The notes under the pieces were generated by a model. It was given only the letters and a program-made list of their open reading frames with translations. It did no database searches and was not told the origin of the DNA. DNA of 64,000 nucleotides from Candidatus Avelusimicrobium cornigerorum (GTDB lineage: Bacteria > Elusimicrobiota > Elusimicrobia > Elusimicrobiales > Elusimicrobiaceae): assembly GCA_002309715.1 (NCBI GenBank), contig DBXW01000005.1, positions 1 to 64,000 on the forward strand, read 5' to 3'. Below, one piece after another: positions 28,419-37,197 of this stretch. How positions within the stretch are numbered: position 1 is the first letter of the stretch; every line of letters begins with the position of its first letter. Both the position numbers and the translations under genes were made by a program.

Positions 28419-29645
28419 ATGAAAAGGGGTATAATCGTTTTAATGCTCTTGTTGGGGCTTGCGGATTTGGCAGTTGCTCAAGCGCCGTTGCGCCTGTCTA
28501 AAATGTCGCGCATTAAAGATGTTTTATCTTCTTTAAACCGTCATATTGACAGTGCCGTTTTAAAAACACTTTCTTCCCAGCCTTATAAATTGCCCATAGA
28601 TGTCAAAACCGTGCCTTCCGTGGAACAAGTGCGTCAAACGGCTGCGGAGTTATTGAAAAATGCAGCCCTGGACAAACCGCTTATTCAAACGCCCAGTATT
28701 GCGCCCTTGGAGCAAAATATCCACCGTTTTGTTTTTACTATTTCTTCCAAACACGAGCCGAATAAAATTGCCGGAACAGGCTTTGTGTTTGTGCCGGACA
28801 TCCCCGGGAAAGAGCCGGCGTTGTGGGGCGCCACCACCACAGATGTCGCCCAAAAAACCGGCTCGGAGATAGTGGTTACTTTCCACACCAAGTACCCACA
28901 AGATTTTTCGTTCCCGGCAACAATTATCCAACAAGGCCATCCTGACGGAGTAAACGCGGCGCTTATTCGGTTGCCCGCGCAAAGTGCGGTGGTAGCGTTG
29001 CCGATAGAATTAAGCGACGATCCTTTCCCTTTCGGGGAGCAACCGCTTATGGCGTACGGCTTTGATACGAACGGAAATTTCTATAAAAAAGGGCTAGCAC
29101 TCAGTTTTGTCGGTACGGATCGGCTGATTGCGAAATCCCCGCGCCCGGTATCGGCCGAAAACGGAAACGGCGGGCTGGTGGTGAATAAACAAGGGCAAGC
29201 CTTAGGAATTTATAATACGACATTTCGCCCCAATAAAGAAGGTACGGTTTTCCCGCAACAGACCAGTCGGTCCACGCAGGCGGCTTCGTATTTGAGTGAA
29301 TTTACCCCCATTAGTCACTTAATGCATTTATTTAAAGAACACGAAACCCCGCACTCGGCGGCGCGGGTGTTGTTATTTGACGGAATGCAAATTGGAAAAG
29401 TGGAAGTTGACCAAGCCGTGCGCCGGATGAAGGTGGTGTATAAAAATCAACGGTCGGTACTATTGCCGTTAAACCCGTTTTGGACCTTGAGCACATTGCA
29501 CGAATTTGTGCCTGATTTCAATTACGCTTCGTATGTGGAAATTTATATTTCCGGGGGTAAACAAGCCCCGCATTTATATAAAGTAGATTTGGAAAAACGC
29601 TTGGCCAAGAAAATTTTTCAGCCTACTTTGCGTCTGACGGATTAA
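28419..29645 (+). CDS. Secreted trypsin-fold protein with replaced catalytic triad (pseudo-protease), unknown role
   Basis: This 408-residue exported protein has a signal peptide ending near AVA-QA (residue 20-22). Residues ~100-270 follow the trypsin-like pattern: GTGFVF (119-124), then WGATTTDV (136-143) where active relatives have TAAHV, DGVNAALIRLP (176-186) at the Asp strand, and NGNGGLVVN (248-256) where active enzymes have GNSGGP. Both His and Ser are therefore missing. A C-terminal ~130 residues is unassigned. It may bind peptide or cell-wall partners instead of cutting. The 3' end overlaps the convergent methyltransferase gene by 23 bases. Confidence 0.7.
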   Translation: MKRGIIVLMLLLGLADLAVAQAPLRLSKMSRIKDVLSSLNRHIDSAVLKTLSSQPYKLPIDVKTVPSVEQVRQTAAELLKNAALDKPLIQTPSIAPLEQNIHRFVFTISSKHEPNKIAGTGFVFVPDIPGKEPALWGATTTDVAQKTGSEIVVTFHTKYPQDFSFPATIIQQGHPDGVNAALIRLPAQSAVVALPIELSDDPFPFGEQPLMAYGFDTNGNFYKKGLALSFVGTDRLIAKSPRPVSAENGNGGLVVNKQGQALGIYNTTFRPNKEGTVFPQQTSRSTQAASYLSEFTPISHLMHLFKEHETPHSAARVLLFDGMQIGKVEVDQAVRRMKVVYKNQRSVLLPLNPFWTLSTLHEFVPDFNYASYVEIYISGGKQAPHLYKVDLEKRLAKKIFQPTLRLTD

Positions 29646-30339
29646 CTTGTACAACCACCATTAAACTGTATCCGCCTAAAAGTAGCGCACTGCCCCACGG
29701 GCATAAACGGTGCGCCAAACGCCGTATTGCCATCCCGATGCGGCTTTTCAGGCGCGGAAGAGCAGGTGGGCATTCTACGTATTTGTTAGTATAGTGTGCT
29801 GACAAAATTTGACAACCGTTTTGTTGTAAAAATCGTTTCAACCGGCGTGCTGTAAAAAAATGGATATGTCCTACGGATTGTCGCTCACGCTCTAATAATT
29901 GCGGAGATAAAACCGAACGCAACGACAAATCAAGCGGTACGTGTAAAACAATCCGGGGAGCCAGTGATGAAATTTTTTTAAACCAGGTTTCATACTGCGG
30001 CACGTGTTCCAATACATCAATAGCCATTACCAAATCAAAATTTTCTTGCGGCGGAGTTTTCTGTTGTACGAAACATACATTGTCTGGTTTTTGTCTCATC
30101 GCCAAGGCGTATGCTTGCGGTGAAATATCCCACCCGGTAAAGTGAATTTGCGGGGCCTGCTGCGCCCACGTTTTAATAATATCCCCGCTGCCGCATCCGG
30201 CATCTAACACCCGCAAAAAATCCGTCAGCCGTGCATCCCGAATTACGCGCAAAATATGCATCAGTTTCCACGGGGCGTCTTCTTTATGCCAGGATGGGTT
30301 TTTGGCCAAATAACTTCCGTCTGTGTAACGATTGGACAT
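29623..30339 (-). CDS. Class I SAM-dependent methyltransferase
   Basis: This 238-residue protein has motif I VLDAGCGSGD, motif II FTGWDIS, and motif III/IV DLVMAIDVLEHV. A C-terminal hydrophobic stretch (LCPWGSALLLGGYSLMVVVQV) suggests membrane association. The type is that of Methyltransf_11/23 proteins often found acting on lipids, quinones or sugars; the substrate is unknown. It is monocistronic, convergent with the pseudo-protease gene and divergent from the DUF2807 gene. Confidence 0.85.
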   Translation of the reverse strand: MSNRYTDGSYLAKNPSWHKEDAPWKLMHILRVIRDARLTDFLRVLDAGCGSGDIIKTWAQQAPQIHFTGWDISPQAYALAMRQKPDNVCFVQQKTPPQENFDLVMAIDVLEHVPQYETWFKKISSLAPRIVLHVPLDLSLRSVLSPQLLERERQSVGHIHFFTARRLKRFLQQNGCQILSAHYTNKYVECPPALPRLKSRIGMAIRRLAHRLCPWGSALLLGGYSLMVVVQVNPSDAK

Positions 30340-30464
30340 AGAGATATTATACTTTAATTAGGAAGGCCGAATAAAACTTTTCTAATTAAATTTTGTGACG
30401 GATAAAATGTGTGTAAACAATTATAATTTCTTACCACGCTACCAGCGTAACGAGGGGGAATTAT

Positions 30465-31250
30465 ATGAAACCAAGACACAAGATTATTTGGGGAGTGATG
30501 GTATTTTTGTTGACGGTTGGCCTTTTATATGCCGGCAAAACGCAAGGCCATTATACATCACGCATGATAGAAAAGTTGCCGGTCTTCCACGCATTAACGG
30601 TGCAAGGTAATATAGAGGTGGACTTTATGCAAAAACCAACGGCTGCCGTGCACGCAAGCGGGCCGCAAAAATTATTAGAGGCAGCGTCGGTGCGGGTAAA
30701 AGACGGTAGGTTGGAGATTGCTTTTTTGCCTGATTCCAAAGTGTCCAAACGGGATGCTTTACATGTGTTTGTAACGGGCCCGGTGTTGCGCGAAGTAAAA
30801 ATTACGGGAGAGGGAGACGTGCGTGTGCGCGGTCAATTAAAAGAGCAAGATTTATCCATCGTTTTAGAGCAACGCGCTGAATTTTCGGCCGATGACGTGG
30901 CTGTTCATACACTGGCGGTGCAGGCGTGGGGACATAGCGAAATTGACATAAACCGCTTGGATGCCCATCAGGTAAAAGCAGTGGCAAACGGACAGGCGGA
31001 AATTGAACTGGCCGGGTTGGCGCTAACAGCCGAATTGGAAAATAACGGTTCCGGCAAAATTGATACTGCCGATTTACGCGTACAGCAAGGGAAAGTGGTA
31101 GCCAAAGGCAAAGGAGAAGTGAAAGTGTCCGCTTATGAAAAGTTGGATGCTTCCGCCTTGGGAAAGGGAAAAATCAAATATAAAGGGCACCCCATACAAC
31201 TGAACCGCAACGGAACACTCAAATATATTGTGCCGGATACGGATGATTAA
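30465..31250 (+). CDS. DUF2807 (head-GIN) exported beta-helix protein
   Basis: This 261-residue protein starts with an uncleaved or cleaved hydrophobic N-terminus (residues ~8-24). Residues ~40-235 follow the DUF2807 pattern, with repeated short beta strands and GEGDVRVRG, GHSEIDINRL, GQAEIELAG, GSGKIDTADL, GKGEVKVSA, GKGKIKYKG turns of a right-handed beta-helix. Such proteins are periplasmic or surface-exposed and of unknown function. The ribosome site is gagggggaa. It is followed by a small lipoprotein gene. Confidence 0.85.
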   Translation: MKPRHKIIWGVMVFLLTVGLLYAGKTQGHYTSRMIEKLPVFHALTVQGNIEVDFMQKPTAAVHASGPQKLLEAASVRVKDGRLEIAFLPDSKVSKRDALHVFVTGPVLREVKITGEGDVRVRGQLKEQDLSIVLEQRAEFSADDVAVHTLAVQAWGHSEIDINRLDAHQVKAVANGQAEIELAGLALTAELENNGSGKIDTADLRVQQGKVVAKGKGEVKVSAYEKLDASALGKGKIKYKGHPIQLNRNGTLKYIVPDTDD

Positions 31251-31292
31251 ATATTCCCCGTTCCGGTGGGGATTTTTACTATAATTAAGAAT

Positions 31293-31703
31293 ATGAAAAG
31301 AATAGCGGGCTGTGCCCTTTTGATAATGTTGGCTGCCTGTGCGATAGATCAAACTGCGCGTGTGGGTGGTGATCGGGATGCGCATGGATGTATCGGCTCT
31401 GCCGGGTATACGTATAGCCCCATGCGTCGTCAATGCGTGCGCGTATGGGAAGAAGGCCTGGCACTCTTATCGGTGGAAGAAAAAGGACCGTATACTTCCG
31501 CGGTGTTTGTGTTAGATAATGATAAGCACGAGCGGAAAGAACTTTTTTTGGATATGGGCAAGTCCCCGGTTATGCTAACGGTGCAAAAAGCGGATGCCCT
31601 AACCTGGCAGGACCGCTCCGGTAAGTGGAAATTAACGCAGGGGGCCGAGGGTTGGCAACTGTGGGAAAAAGGGATCTTGCGTTATCGTTCCGCCGCACAT
31701 TGA
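31293..31703 (+). CDS. Small lipoprotein with GGDRDxHGCIGSAGY domain, unknown
   Basis: Starting at MKRIAGCALLIM, this 136-residue lipoprotein has the lipobox LAAC (residues ~14-17). A compact Cys-containing motif follows (GGDRDAHGCIGSAGYTYS ... RQCVRVWEEG), then a region resembling MliC-like beta strands. I know the Cys motif from unannotated lipoproteins but not its function. The frame extends 9 codons upstream without a signal, so the internal ATG is chosen. The infC promoter overlaps its stop codon. Confidence 0.75.
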   Translation: MKRIAGCALLIMLAACAIDQTARVGGDRDAHGCIGSAGYTYSPMRRQCVRVWEEGLALLSVEEKGPYTSAVFVLDNDKHERKELFLDMGKSPVMLTVQKADALTWQDRSGKWKLTQGAEGWQLWEKGILRYRSAAH

Positions 31704-31729
31704 CACGCTTTAATGGAACTTGGTATAAT
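31700..31729 (+). promoter_or_regulatory. Strong sigma70 promoter of infC
   Basis: TTGACA (31700-31705), an 18-base spacer and TATAAT (31724-31729, preceded by TGG) form a near-consensus promoter overlapping the upstream stop codon. A GTCCCC-AA-GGGGAC hairpin (31736-31749) lies in the short leader before infC. Confidence 0.88.
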
Positions 31730-31771
31730 AAAAAGGTCCCCAAGGGGACAAATTTATACAAAGAAAAATAA

Positions 31772-32311
31772 ATGGCTAGATTTGATAACAGAAGAGTATA
31801 CAAGCAAGACTTGTATTGCCGTAATAATAATATCCGCGCGGCAGAAGTGCGCGTCATTAATTCAGACGGAACAATGATGGGTGTGTTGCCCACGCGGGAG
31901 GCTATCGCACTAGCCAAAGAACAAGAGTTGGACTTAGTGGAGATTTCTCCCAACGCCCAACCTCCTGTCTGTAAAATACTGGATTACAACAAGTACGTTT
32001 ACGAACAGGGTAAAAAAGCCGCCGAGGCCAAAAAGAAACAAGCGAAGGTTTCTCTTAAGGAGCTCCGCATTAAATCGCGTATTGCTCCGCATGATTTAGA
32101 AGTTAAACTCCGCCAAATTGAGGAGTTCTTGCGTAAGAAAAACCAAGTACGTTTTGTAGTGGTCTTCCGCGGGCGCGAAAACCAACACAAAGATTTGGGT
32201 ATCCAAATTTTAAACGATACTGCCAAACGGTTGGAAGCGCTGGCGACGGTGGACGGTGGTCTGCAACAACTGGGCAACCGGATGAGCATGACCTTTGTAC
32301 CTAAAAATTAA
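31772..32311 (+). CDS. infC: Translation initiation factor IF-3
   Basis: This 179-residue protein matches IF-3: N-terminal domain with NNNIRAAEVRVINSDG and MGVLPTREAIALAKEQELDLVEISPNAQPPVCKI, then a lysine-rich linker and the C-terminal domain (KVSLKELRIKSRIAPHDLEVKLRQIEEFL; VVFRGREN). It dissociates 70S and checks initiator tRNA. The ATG start seems ordinary here, unlike the AUU start of enterobacterial infC. It heads the conserved infC-rpmI-rplT group. Confidence 0.97.
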   Translation: MARFDNRRVYKQDLYCRNNNIRAAEVRVINSDGTMMGVLPTREAIALAKEQELDLVEISPNAQPPVCKILDYNKYVYEQGKKAAEAKKKQAKVSLKELRIKSRIAPHDLEVKLRQIEEFLRKKNQVRFVVVFRGRENQHKDLGIQILNDTAKRLEALATVDGGLQQLGNRMSMTFVPKN

Positions 32312-32312
32312 A

Positions 32313-32332
32313 CCGATTTTTCGGCTTTTTTT
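32313..32332 (+). terminator. Intrinsic terminator/attenuator between infC and rpmI
   Basis: CCGA-TTTT-TCGG followed by C and seven T starts one base after the infC stop codon. The stem is short, so partial read-through into rpmI is likely. Confidence 0.7.
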
Positions 32333-32352
32333 GTAGTGACTGCGTTCGGGGC

Positions 32353-32382
32353 TTGACCGGCTCCCGCCGCAGGTTGTATAAA
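32353..32382 (+). promoter_or_regulatory. Internal promoter of rpmI-rplT
   Basis: TTGACC (32353-32358), an 18-base spacer and TATAAA (32377-32382) lie ~30 bases before rpmI, downstream of the infC attenuator. The ribosomal genes can therefore be expressed independently of infC. Confidence 0.75.
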
Positions 32383-32413
32383 TAAAAGCCAATTAAACAA
32401 AAGGAATAAAAAA

Positions 32414-32620
32414 ATGCCTAAATTGAAAAATCACGCTGGCGGTAAAAAGCGTTTCCGCAAAACCGCCACGGGTAAATTCACCCACAGAAAAGCCGGCAGA
32501 AAACACTTGCTAACGCCTGTTTCTGCCTCACGCAAACACGACATGCGTAAGACCGGGGTTATCACGCCCGAGTCCAACAAAGGCAAGATCTTAAAAAAGT
32601 ATCTGCCTATGGCCAAATAA
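32414..32620 (+). CDS. rpmI: 50S ribosomal protein L35
   Basis: This 68-residue basic protein begins MPKLKNHAGGKKRFRKTATGK, the L35 signature (KxKTHxxxxKRFK type), with HLLTPVSASRKHDMRK. Length and position between infC and rplT are conserved across bacteria. The ribosome site is aaaaggaa. Confidence 0.97.
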   Translation: MPKLKNHAGGKKRFRKTATGKFTHRKAGRKHLLTPVSASRKHDMRKTGVITPESNKGKILKKYLPMAK

Positions 32621-32631
32621 GAGGTTGAAAC

Positions 32632-32982
32632 ATGAGAATTAAATTCAGCGTTCCCAGACACGCAAGAAAGAAAAAAGTATTAAAAAGAGCCAGCGGTTAT
32701 TACGGTGATAAATCCCGCCGCTTACGCATGGCAACCCAGCAACTCGGTAAATCCGGGGTGCATGCCTATGTAGACCGCAAAGACAAAAAAACCACCTACC
32801 GCCAAACTTGGATTATGCGTATCAACGCTGCGGTACGTGAAGAAGGTTTGTCTTACTCTAAATTCATTAGCGGGCTTGCCCAAGCCAACATCACGCTTAA
32901 CCGCAAGATGCTTAGTGAAATGGCAATTAAAGATCCGGTGTCCTTCAAGAAATTGGTGGATATTGTGAAAGCCGCTAAATAA
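32632..32982 (+). CDS. rplT: 50S ribosomal protein L20
   Basis: This 116-residue protein assembles early into 23S rRNA. Motifs RVPRHARKKKVLKRASGYYG-like (here VPRHARKKKVLKRASGYYG), RLRMATQQLGKSGVHAYVDRK and the C-terminal WIMRINAAVREEGLSYSKFISGL are typical. L20 represses its operon in other bacteria. The site here is unknown, but the hairpin in the infC leader and the rpmI leader are candidates. A strong terminator follows. Confidence 0.97.
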   Translation: MRIKFSVPRHARKKKVLKRASGYYGDKSRRLRMATQQLGKSGVHAYVDRKDKKTTYRQTWIMRINAAVREEGLSYSKFISGLAQANITLNRKMLSEMAIKDPVSFKKLVDIVKAAK

Positions 32983-33001
32983 GTTAGTAAGTATTTAAAG
33001 C

Positions 33002-33030
33002 AACCCCCGGGGAATTCCCCGGGGGTTTTT
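33002..33030 (+). terminator. Intrinsic terminator after rplT
   Basis: AACCCCCGGGG (33002-33012) and CCCCGGGGGTT close a 4-base AATT loop and are followed by a T-run. The perfect stem and symmetric A/T flanks could also serve deoB on the other strand. Confidence 0.92.
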
Positions 33031-33054
33031 ATATAGGCAAGTTATTGCGGAGCG

Positions 33055-34266
33055 TTAGTTTTCTTTTAAAAAACTTTTGCCAAATGCCAACGGGGGCAAG
33101 TTAAAATAATCGGCCACCGTTTGTCCCAAATCCGCATACGTGTTCCGTCCGCCGATAAATTTAGGCTTTACGTTCTTACCAAACATAATAACCGGCACAT
33201 GTTCACGGGTGTGATCGGTACCTTTGTAGGTCGGGTCGCAACCGTGGTCAGCCGTGATGAACACAAGGTCATCATCTTTAAGTTGGGCGGCCAATTCGGG
33301 TAGGCGTTTATCAAAATATTCTAGTCCTTTTGCATATCCTGCTACGTCGCGTCGGTGTCCCCACGTCATATCAAAATCAACAAAGTTAGTGAACACTAAA
33401 CTAAAATTCGGCGCAGCGGCTGTTTCTCGTAGCGTAATGTCCCATAATTCTTCCAGTCCGGAAGCCTTGACGGCTTTTGTAATGCCTTGCTTGGCAAAAA
33501 TATCATTGATTTTACCAACGGAAATAACCTGTCCGCCTGCATTTTTAATAGCGTCTAACACGGTCGGTTTAGGTGGGGTAACGGAGTAATCGTGCCGGTT
33601 TTTAGTACGTTTAAAATCTCCTTTATGTTCACCTTCAAACGGGCGTGCAATCACGCGAGCAATGTTATAAGGTGCTACATATTTAAAGGCGATTTCACAC
33701 ACCTGATACAATCTGTCCAACCCAAAATATTTTTCGTGCGCGGCAATTTGAAAAACGCTGTCTGCCGATGTGTAGCAAATGGGTTTACCGGTTTTAATGT
33801 GTTCTTCGCCCAGTTCGTCAATAATTGCCGTGCCGGAAGCGGCCTTATTGCCTAGGATCCCGCTTATTCCGGCTGCTAAACAAATTTTTTCTATCAATTC
33901 CGGTGGGAAAGAAGGATAGTCCGGCTTAAAATAACCCCAATCAAACTCTACCGGGCAACCGGCCATTTCCCAATGGCCCGATGACGTATCTTTTCCGTGG
34001 CTGATTTCCCGCATGAAACCGTATTTAGCGGGTAGGTGAATTTGCGGAGCATCTTGCGGGCCGGCAGGCACATCTTGCCCGGTGGATGCTTGGGCGGCTT
34101 TTAATAGTCCCAGTGAGGTTAGATTAGGTATTTTCAGCCCGCCGTTGGCGGCGGCAATGTGGCCTAAAGTGTCGGCACCTTGGTCGGAAAATTTAGCGGC
34201 ATCTTCTGCCCCGCCAATACCGAAAGAATCCATCATCAAAATTACAGCACGTCCTTTTTGCGTCAT
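33055..34266 (-). CDS. deoB: Phosphopentomutase
   Basis: This 403-residue alkaline-phosphatase-superfamily enzyme interconverts ribose/deoxyribose 1- and 5-phosphate. Evidence: MMDSFGIGGAEDAAKFSDQGADTLGHIA at the N-terminus (metal Asp and the phosphorylated Thr), GKDTSSGHWEMAG, YTSADSVFQIAAHE, HDYSVTPP, and the C-terminal FITADHGCDPTYKGTDHTREHVPV metal motif. Full length and monocistronic. It links nucleoside salvage (with tdk) to pentose metabolism. Confidence 0.96.
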   Translation of the reverse strand: MTQKGRAVILMMDSFGIGGAEDAAKFSDQGADTLGHIAAANGGLKIPNLTSLGLLKAAQASTGQDVPAGPQDAPQIHLPAKYGFMREISHGKDTSSGHWEMAGCPVEFDWGYFKPDYPSFPPELIEKICLAAGISGILGNKAASGTAIIDELGEEHIKTGKPICYTSADSVFQIAAHEKYFGLDRLYQVCEIAFKYVAPYNIARVIARPFEGEHKGDFKRTKNRHDYSVTPPKPTVLDAIKNAGGQVISVGKINDIFAKQGITKAVKASGLEELWDITLRETAAAPNFSLVFTNFVDFDMTWGHRRDVAGYAKGLEYFDKRLPELAAQLKDDDLVFITADHGCDPTYKGTDHTREHVPVIMFGKNVKPKFIGGRNTYADLGQTVADYFNLPPLAFGKSFLKEN

Positions 34267-34366
34267 AAGCCCCCCTTATGCTCTTTTATTTTATTATACC
34301 GCAAAAAAGAATTTCCGTCTATCAAAAGATACAGGAAAATGCTATCATTTATGCGGGGGAAGTCTT

Positions 34367-34894
34367 ATGAAACAAGCCTATATCAATATGCGTAATTTTT
34401 GGTTGGATGTCAAAAATTTGGAGAACCGAAAAGGCGTTATTCAAATCGGGCCGGAGCAGATTTCGGTAGCCGGGATAGAAATGGCTTTGGCTGACGGAGC
34501 GACGATAAAACATTTGTTTTTGGCCACCAATTCGTTGGGGGACAGCAGTTTGTATTTTGAAAATAATAGCAAAAGCGGTATTAGCGGGATGATTGGCGGG
34601 CATGGAAACGAAGCCTTGCAAAATGCGGCGGCTCATATGTTGGCTCACGCCAGCAAACTGACCGGGAAAATGGAACGTCTGCCGGCCGGTACTTCCTTGC
34701 CGGCACCGTCGGATGATGGGTATGTGCGTTTTTTTGCGGTATCTAAAACGTCGCTATTCCATACCGAAGCCAAAGAAACCGACGTGCGTCAACCGGAACA
34801 TCCGCTTTATCCGTTTTTCGCTTATTCACAGCAAACATTGGGTTTTTTCCGCGCGCAAGAAGTGCAAGCATCCGATTCATCCGGGCGCGCTTAA
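34367..34894 (+). CDS. Conserved-looking unknown protein, 175 aa
   Basis: I do not recognise this protein. Starting at MKQAYINMRNFWLDVKN (ribosome site ggggaag), it has no signal peptide or membrane helix. The middle has regular alpha/beta alternation with a Gly/Asn-rich turn (GGHGNEALQNAAAHMLAHASKLTG). It sits 6 bases before the EAL-domain gene, so it may be functionally tied to c-di-GMP signalling. An in-frame extension to 34082 overlaps deoB and is rejected. Confidence 0.65.
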   Translation: MKQAYINMRNFWLDVKNLENRKGVIQIGPEQISVAGIEMALADGATIKHLFLATNSLGDSSLYFENNSKSGISGMIGGHGNEALQNAAAHMLAHASKLTGKMERLPAGTSLPAPSDDGYVRFFAVSKTSLFHTEAKETDVRQPEHPLYPFFAYSQQTLGFFRAQEVQASDSSGRA

Positions 34895-34900
34895 AAAGAT

Positions 34901-37132
34901 ATGAAACGAAATTCGCTGATTGTATTATTGATCATTTTAATAGTAGTCGTTGCCGGATTAGCCGGCGGCGTGGTATTTTATTGGCATTACATCGGCGATT
35001 TGTTGGAACGAGATGTAGTGGCCAATGTAATGGAATCTGGCAACGAAACGGCCGATAATTTTGTACGGGCTTTAGAAGCCGACCAACGTATCGTGGATAC
35101 GATTGCGATTACTGTGCAAACGAATTACCCGTGGGCCGATAAAGCCAAATTAGAGCGTTTTTTATACCTGCAAGGCAAATACAATGGATTTGAAAATTTA
35201 GGAATTATTCCGTTGGACAATAGCGAGATGACTTTGGCACACAATGTCCATTTGCCAAAAGATTGGCAAAAAGAAATGCTGATGCGTGCATTAGCCGAAG
35301 ACACGTTTACGACCAAACGATATCCGCAACTGGGAGACGGAAAAAATGTACTCGTTCAGGCTGCGTCGTTGCATGACGGGATGGAGCCGATAGGGGCTTT
35401 GGTCGTTTCACTGCCGACGGAAAGATATAATTCGGCGTTGGCGCTTTCTTCTTTTACGGAAACAGGACTTGCCGCCGTTATTTCCCGAGACGGACAAGTG
35501 GAAGTAGGCGGGCGCTGGTTAAAAGGAAAAAACATTTTCTCGGTATTGGAGCGGGCTAAATTGCGCAACGGGCAAACGTTGGATGATTTGCGCCAAGACA
35601 TCCAAGATGGGCAGGGTTCATTTGTGCGTTATCAGTTAGACGGACAAAACCGATTACTTTATGGCGTCTCGTTACCGGTGAACGAGTGGTATTTGGTGGC
35701 CATTTTGCCAACGGATTTTATTCAAGCCCAAGCGCACCGCGTGGCGTGGAGTTCATTAGCGTTGTTTGTTTTTCTTTTCTTGTTATTTGGATTACTCGGT
35801 TTATATATTTTCTGCTTGCGGGCGTACAATAGCCGGCAACTTTTTAAGACGGCTTTTATTGATGAATTGACCGGCCTGGATAATTTCAACCGGATGAGTA
35901 TTTCCTTTGAAGAGCACGTGCAAAATTTGCAAGGGGAAGTGGCGCTGGTTATTTTTGATATTTTAAAATTTAAAGTCATTAACGATATGCTTGGTTATGA
36001 GCGGGGAGACCTAATTTTACAGAAGGCGGCCGATGTGCTAAAATCCTGGCTCAATGGCGGGGAACACATTTGTCGCAGTTCGGCGGATAATTTTGTGCTT
36101 CTCTTATCACTTACCGACCGGCACAATTTGCGCGCACGCATCACCCGGATGCTCGCTGCGGTTAGAAGGGAATGTGCGATTGCCGACTCGTGCCTAAAAG
36201 TGGAAGGAGTGTGCGGGGTATATGAACTGAAAGAACCGCTTCCTTTTTATATCGCGTTGGACCGCGCACGGTTGGCACTGGCCAATGCTAAAAAATCTCC
36301 TAAAGAAAATATCCAATTCTATGATGAGAAAGATCGCCATCGTATTGTGCAAGAGCGGCAGTTGGAAAATTCCATGGAGCAGGCGTTGGCCGACGGCTCT
36401 TTTACACTTATGCTGCAACCTAAATATGATTTTAAAACCGGCAGTATGGAAGGGGCCGAGGCGCTGGTGCGGTGGAACCAGGCAGAACGGGGACTGGTGC
36501 GACCGGATGATTTTATCCCGCTTTTTGAGCGCAACGGATTTATTCTGAAGTTGGATATGTTTATTTTGGAGCAAGCCGTTAAGTTCTTGGCCAAATGGCG
36601 CAGCAATGGAAAACAACAAGTACCGGTGGCAGTGAATTTTTCTCGCTTACATTTAAACGATTCGCGCTATATCCCGCAAATGACGCAAATTGTGGATGCG
36701 TATGATGTGCCGCACCACATGATAGAGGTGGAACTGACCGAAAGCGTTATTTTAAATAACAGTGAACTTGCCCAAAGCGTTATTCGCGGGCTACATAAAA
36801 AAGGCTTCTCGGTGGCGATGGACGATTTCGGTTCCGGGTATTCTTCGCTCAATGTGCTGAAGAGTTTGCAGTTTGATAGCATTAAATTAGACAAAGAATT
36901 TTTAAGCGGTTGCGAACAAAACCCGACGGCCCGTCACGTTATAAACGGGGCTGTGGAAATGATTAAAGCCGTGGGGGCCAAGGTGGTGGCCGAAGGAGTG
37001 GAAACCGAAAAACAAGCCGTTTTCTTGCGCGAAATGGGTTGCGATTTGGCACAAGGGTATTATTTCTCTAAACCGATATCGGAAGATGAATTTGAAAAGT
37101 TATTAAAGCCTGTCCCGGCTCCGGAAGAATAA
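34901..37132 (+). CDS. Membrane c-di-GMP phosphodiesterase: dCache-like sensor, degenerate GGDEF, intact EAL
   Basis: This 743-residue protein has a transmembrane helix at ~8-30, an extracytoplasmic ~250-residue sensor domain resembling Cache, and a second helix near 285-310. The GGDEF domain (~325-480) has an active site reading SSADNF instead of GGDEF, so no cyclase activity is expected. The EAL domain (~495-735) retains EALVRW, the Asn (VNFSRLHL), EVELTES, DDFGSGYSSL, the Lys (IKLDKEF), AEGVET and QGYYFSKP. It should hydrolyse c-di-GMP, with the dead GGDEF perhaps binding GTP as a regulator. Confidence 0.9.
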   Translation: MKRNSLIVLLIILIVVVAGLAGGVVFYWHYIGDLLERDVVANVMESGNETADNFVRALEADQRIVDTIAITVQTNYPWADKAKLERFLYLQGKYNGFENLGIIPLDNSEMTLAHNVHLPKDWQKEMLMRALAEDTFTTKRYPQLGDGKNVLVQAASLHDGMEPIGALVVSLPTERYNSALALSSFTETGLAAVISRDGQVEVGGRWLKGKNIFSVLERAKLRNGQTLDDLRQDIQDGQGSFVRYQLDGQNRLLYGVSLPVNEWYLVAILPTDFIQAQAHRVAWSSLALFVFLFLLFGLLGLYIFCLRAYNSRQLFKTAFIDELTGLDNFNRMSISFEEHVQNLQGEVALVIFDILKFKVINDMLGYERGDLILQKAADVLKSWLNGGEHICRSSADNFVLLLSLTDRHNLRARITRMLAAVRRECAIADSCLKVEGVCGVYELKEPLPFYIALDRARLALANAKKSPKENIQFYDEKDRHRIVQERQLENSMEQALADGSFTLMLQPKYDFKTGSMEGAEALVRWNQAERGLVRPDDFIPLFERNGFILKLDMFILEQAVKFLAKWRSNGKQQVPVAVNFSRLHLNDSRYIPQMTQIVDAYDVPHHMIEVELTESVILNNSELAQSVIRGLHKKGFSVAMDDFGSGYSSLNVLKSLQFDSIKLDKEFLSGCEQNPTARHVINGAVEMIKAVGAKVVAEGVETEKQAVFLREMGCDLAQGYYFSKPISEDEFEKLLKPVPAPEE

Positions 37133-37154
37133 ACGTTTATAATCCCTTGCAAAA

Positions 37155-37182
37155 AACACCCGGGTTATTCCCGGGTGTTTTT
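37155..37182. terminator. Bidirectional terminator between EAL gene and murD
   Basis: AACACCCGGG (37155-37164) pairs with CCCGGGTGTT (37170-37179) around TTATT, with A and T runs on both sides. Confidence 0.92.
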
Positions 37183-37197
37183 GTTGAGGCTGAAAAT

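Noticed and set aside
34082..34366. 95-codon extension of the 175-aa protein
   Set aside because: It runs antisense through deoB; the internal ATG has a ribosome site.
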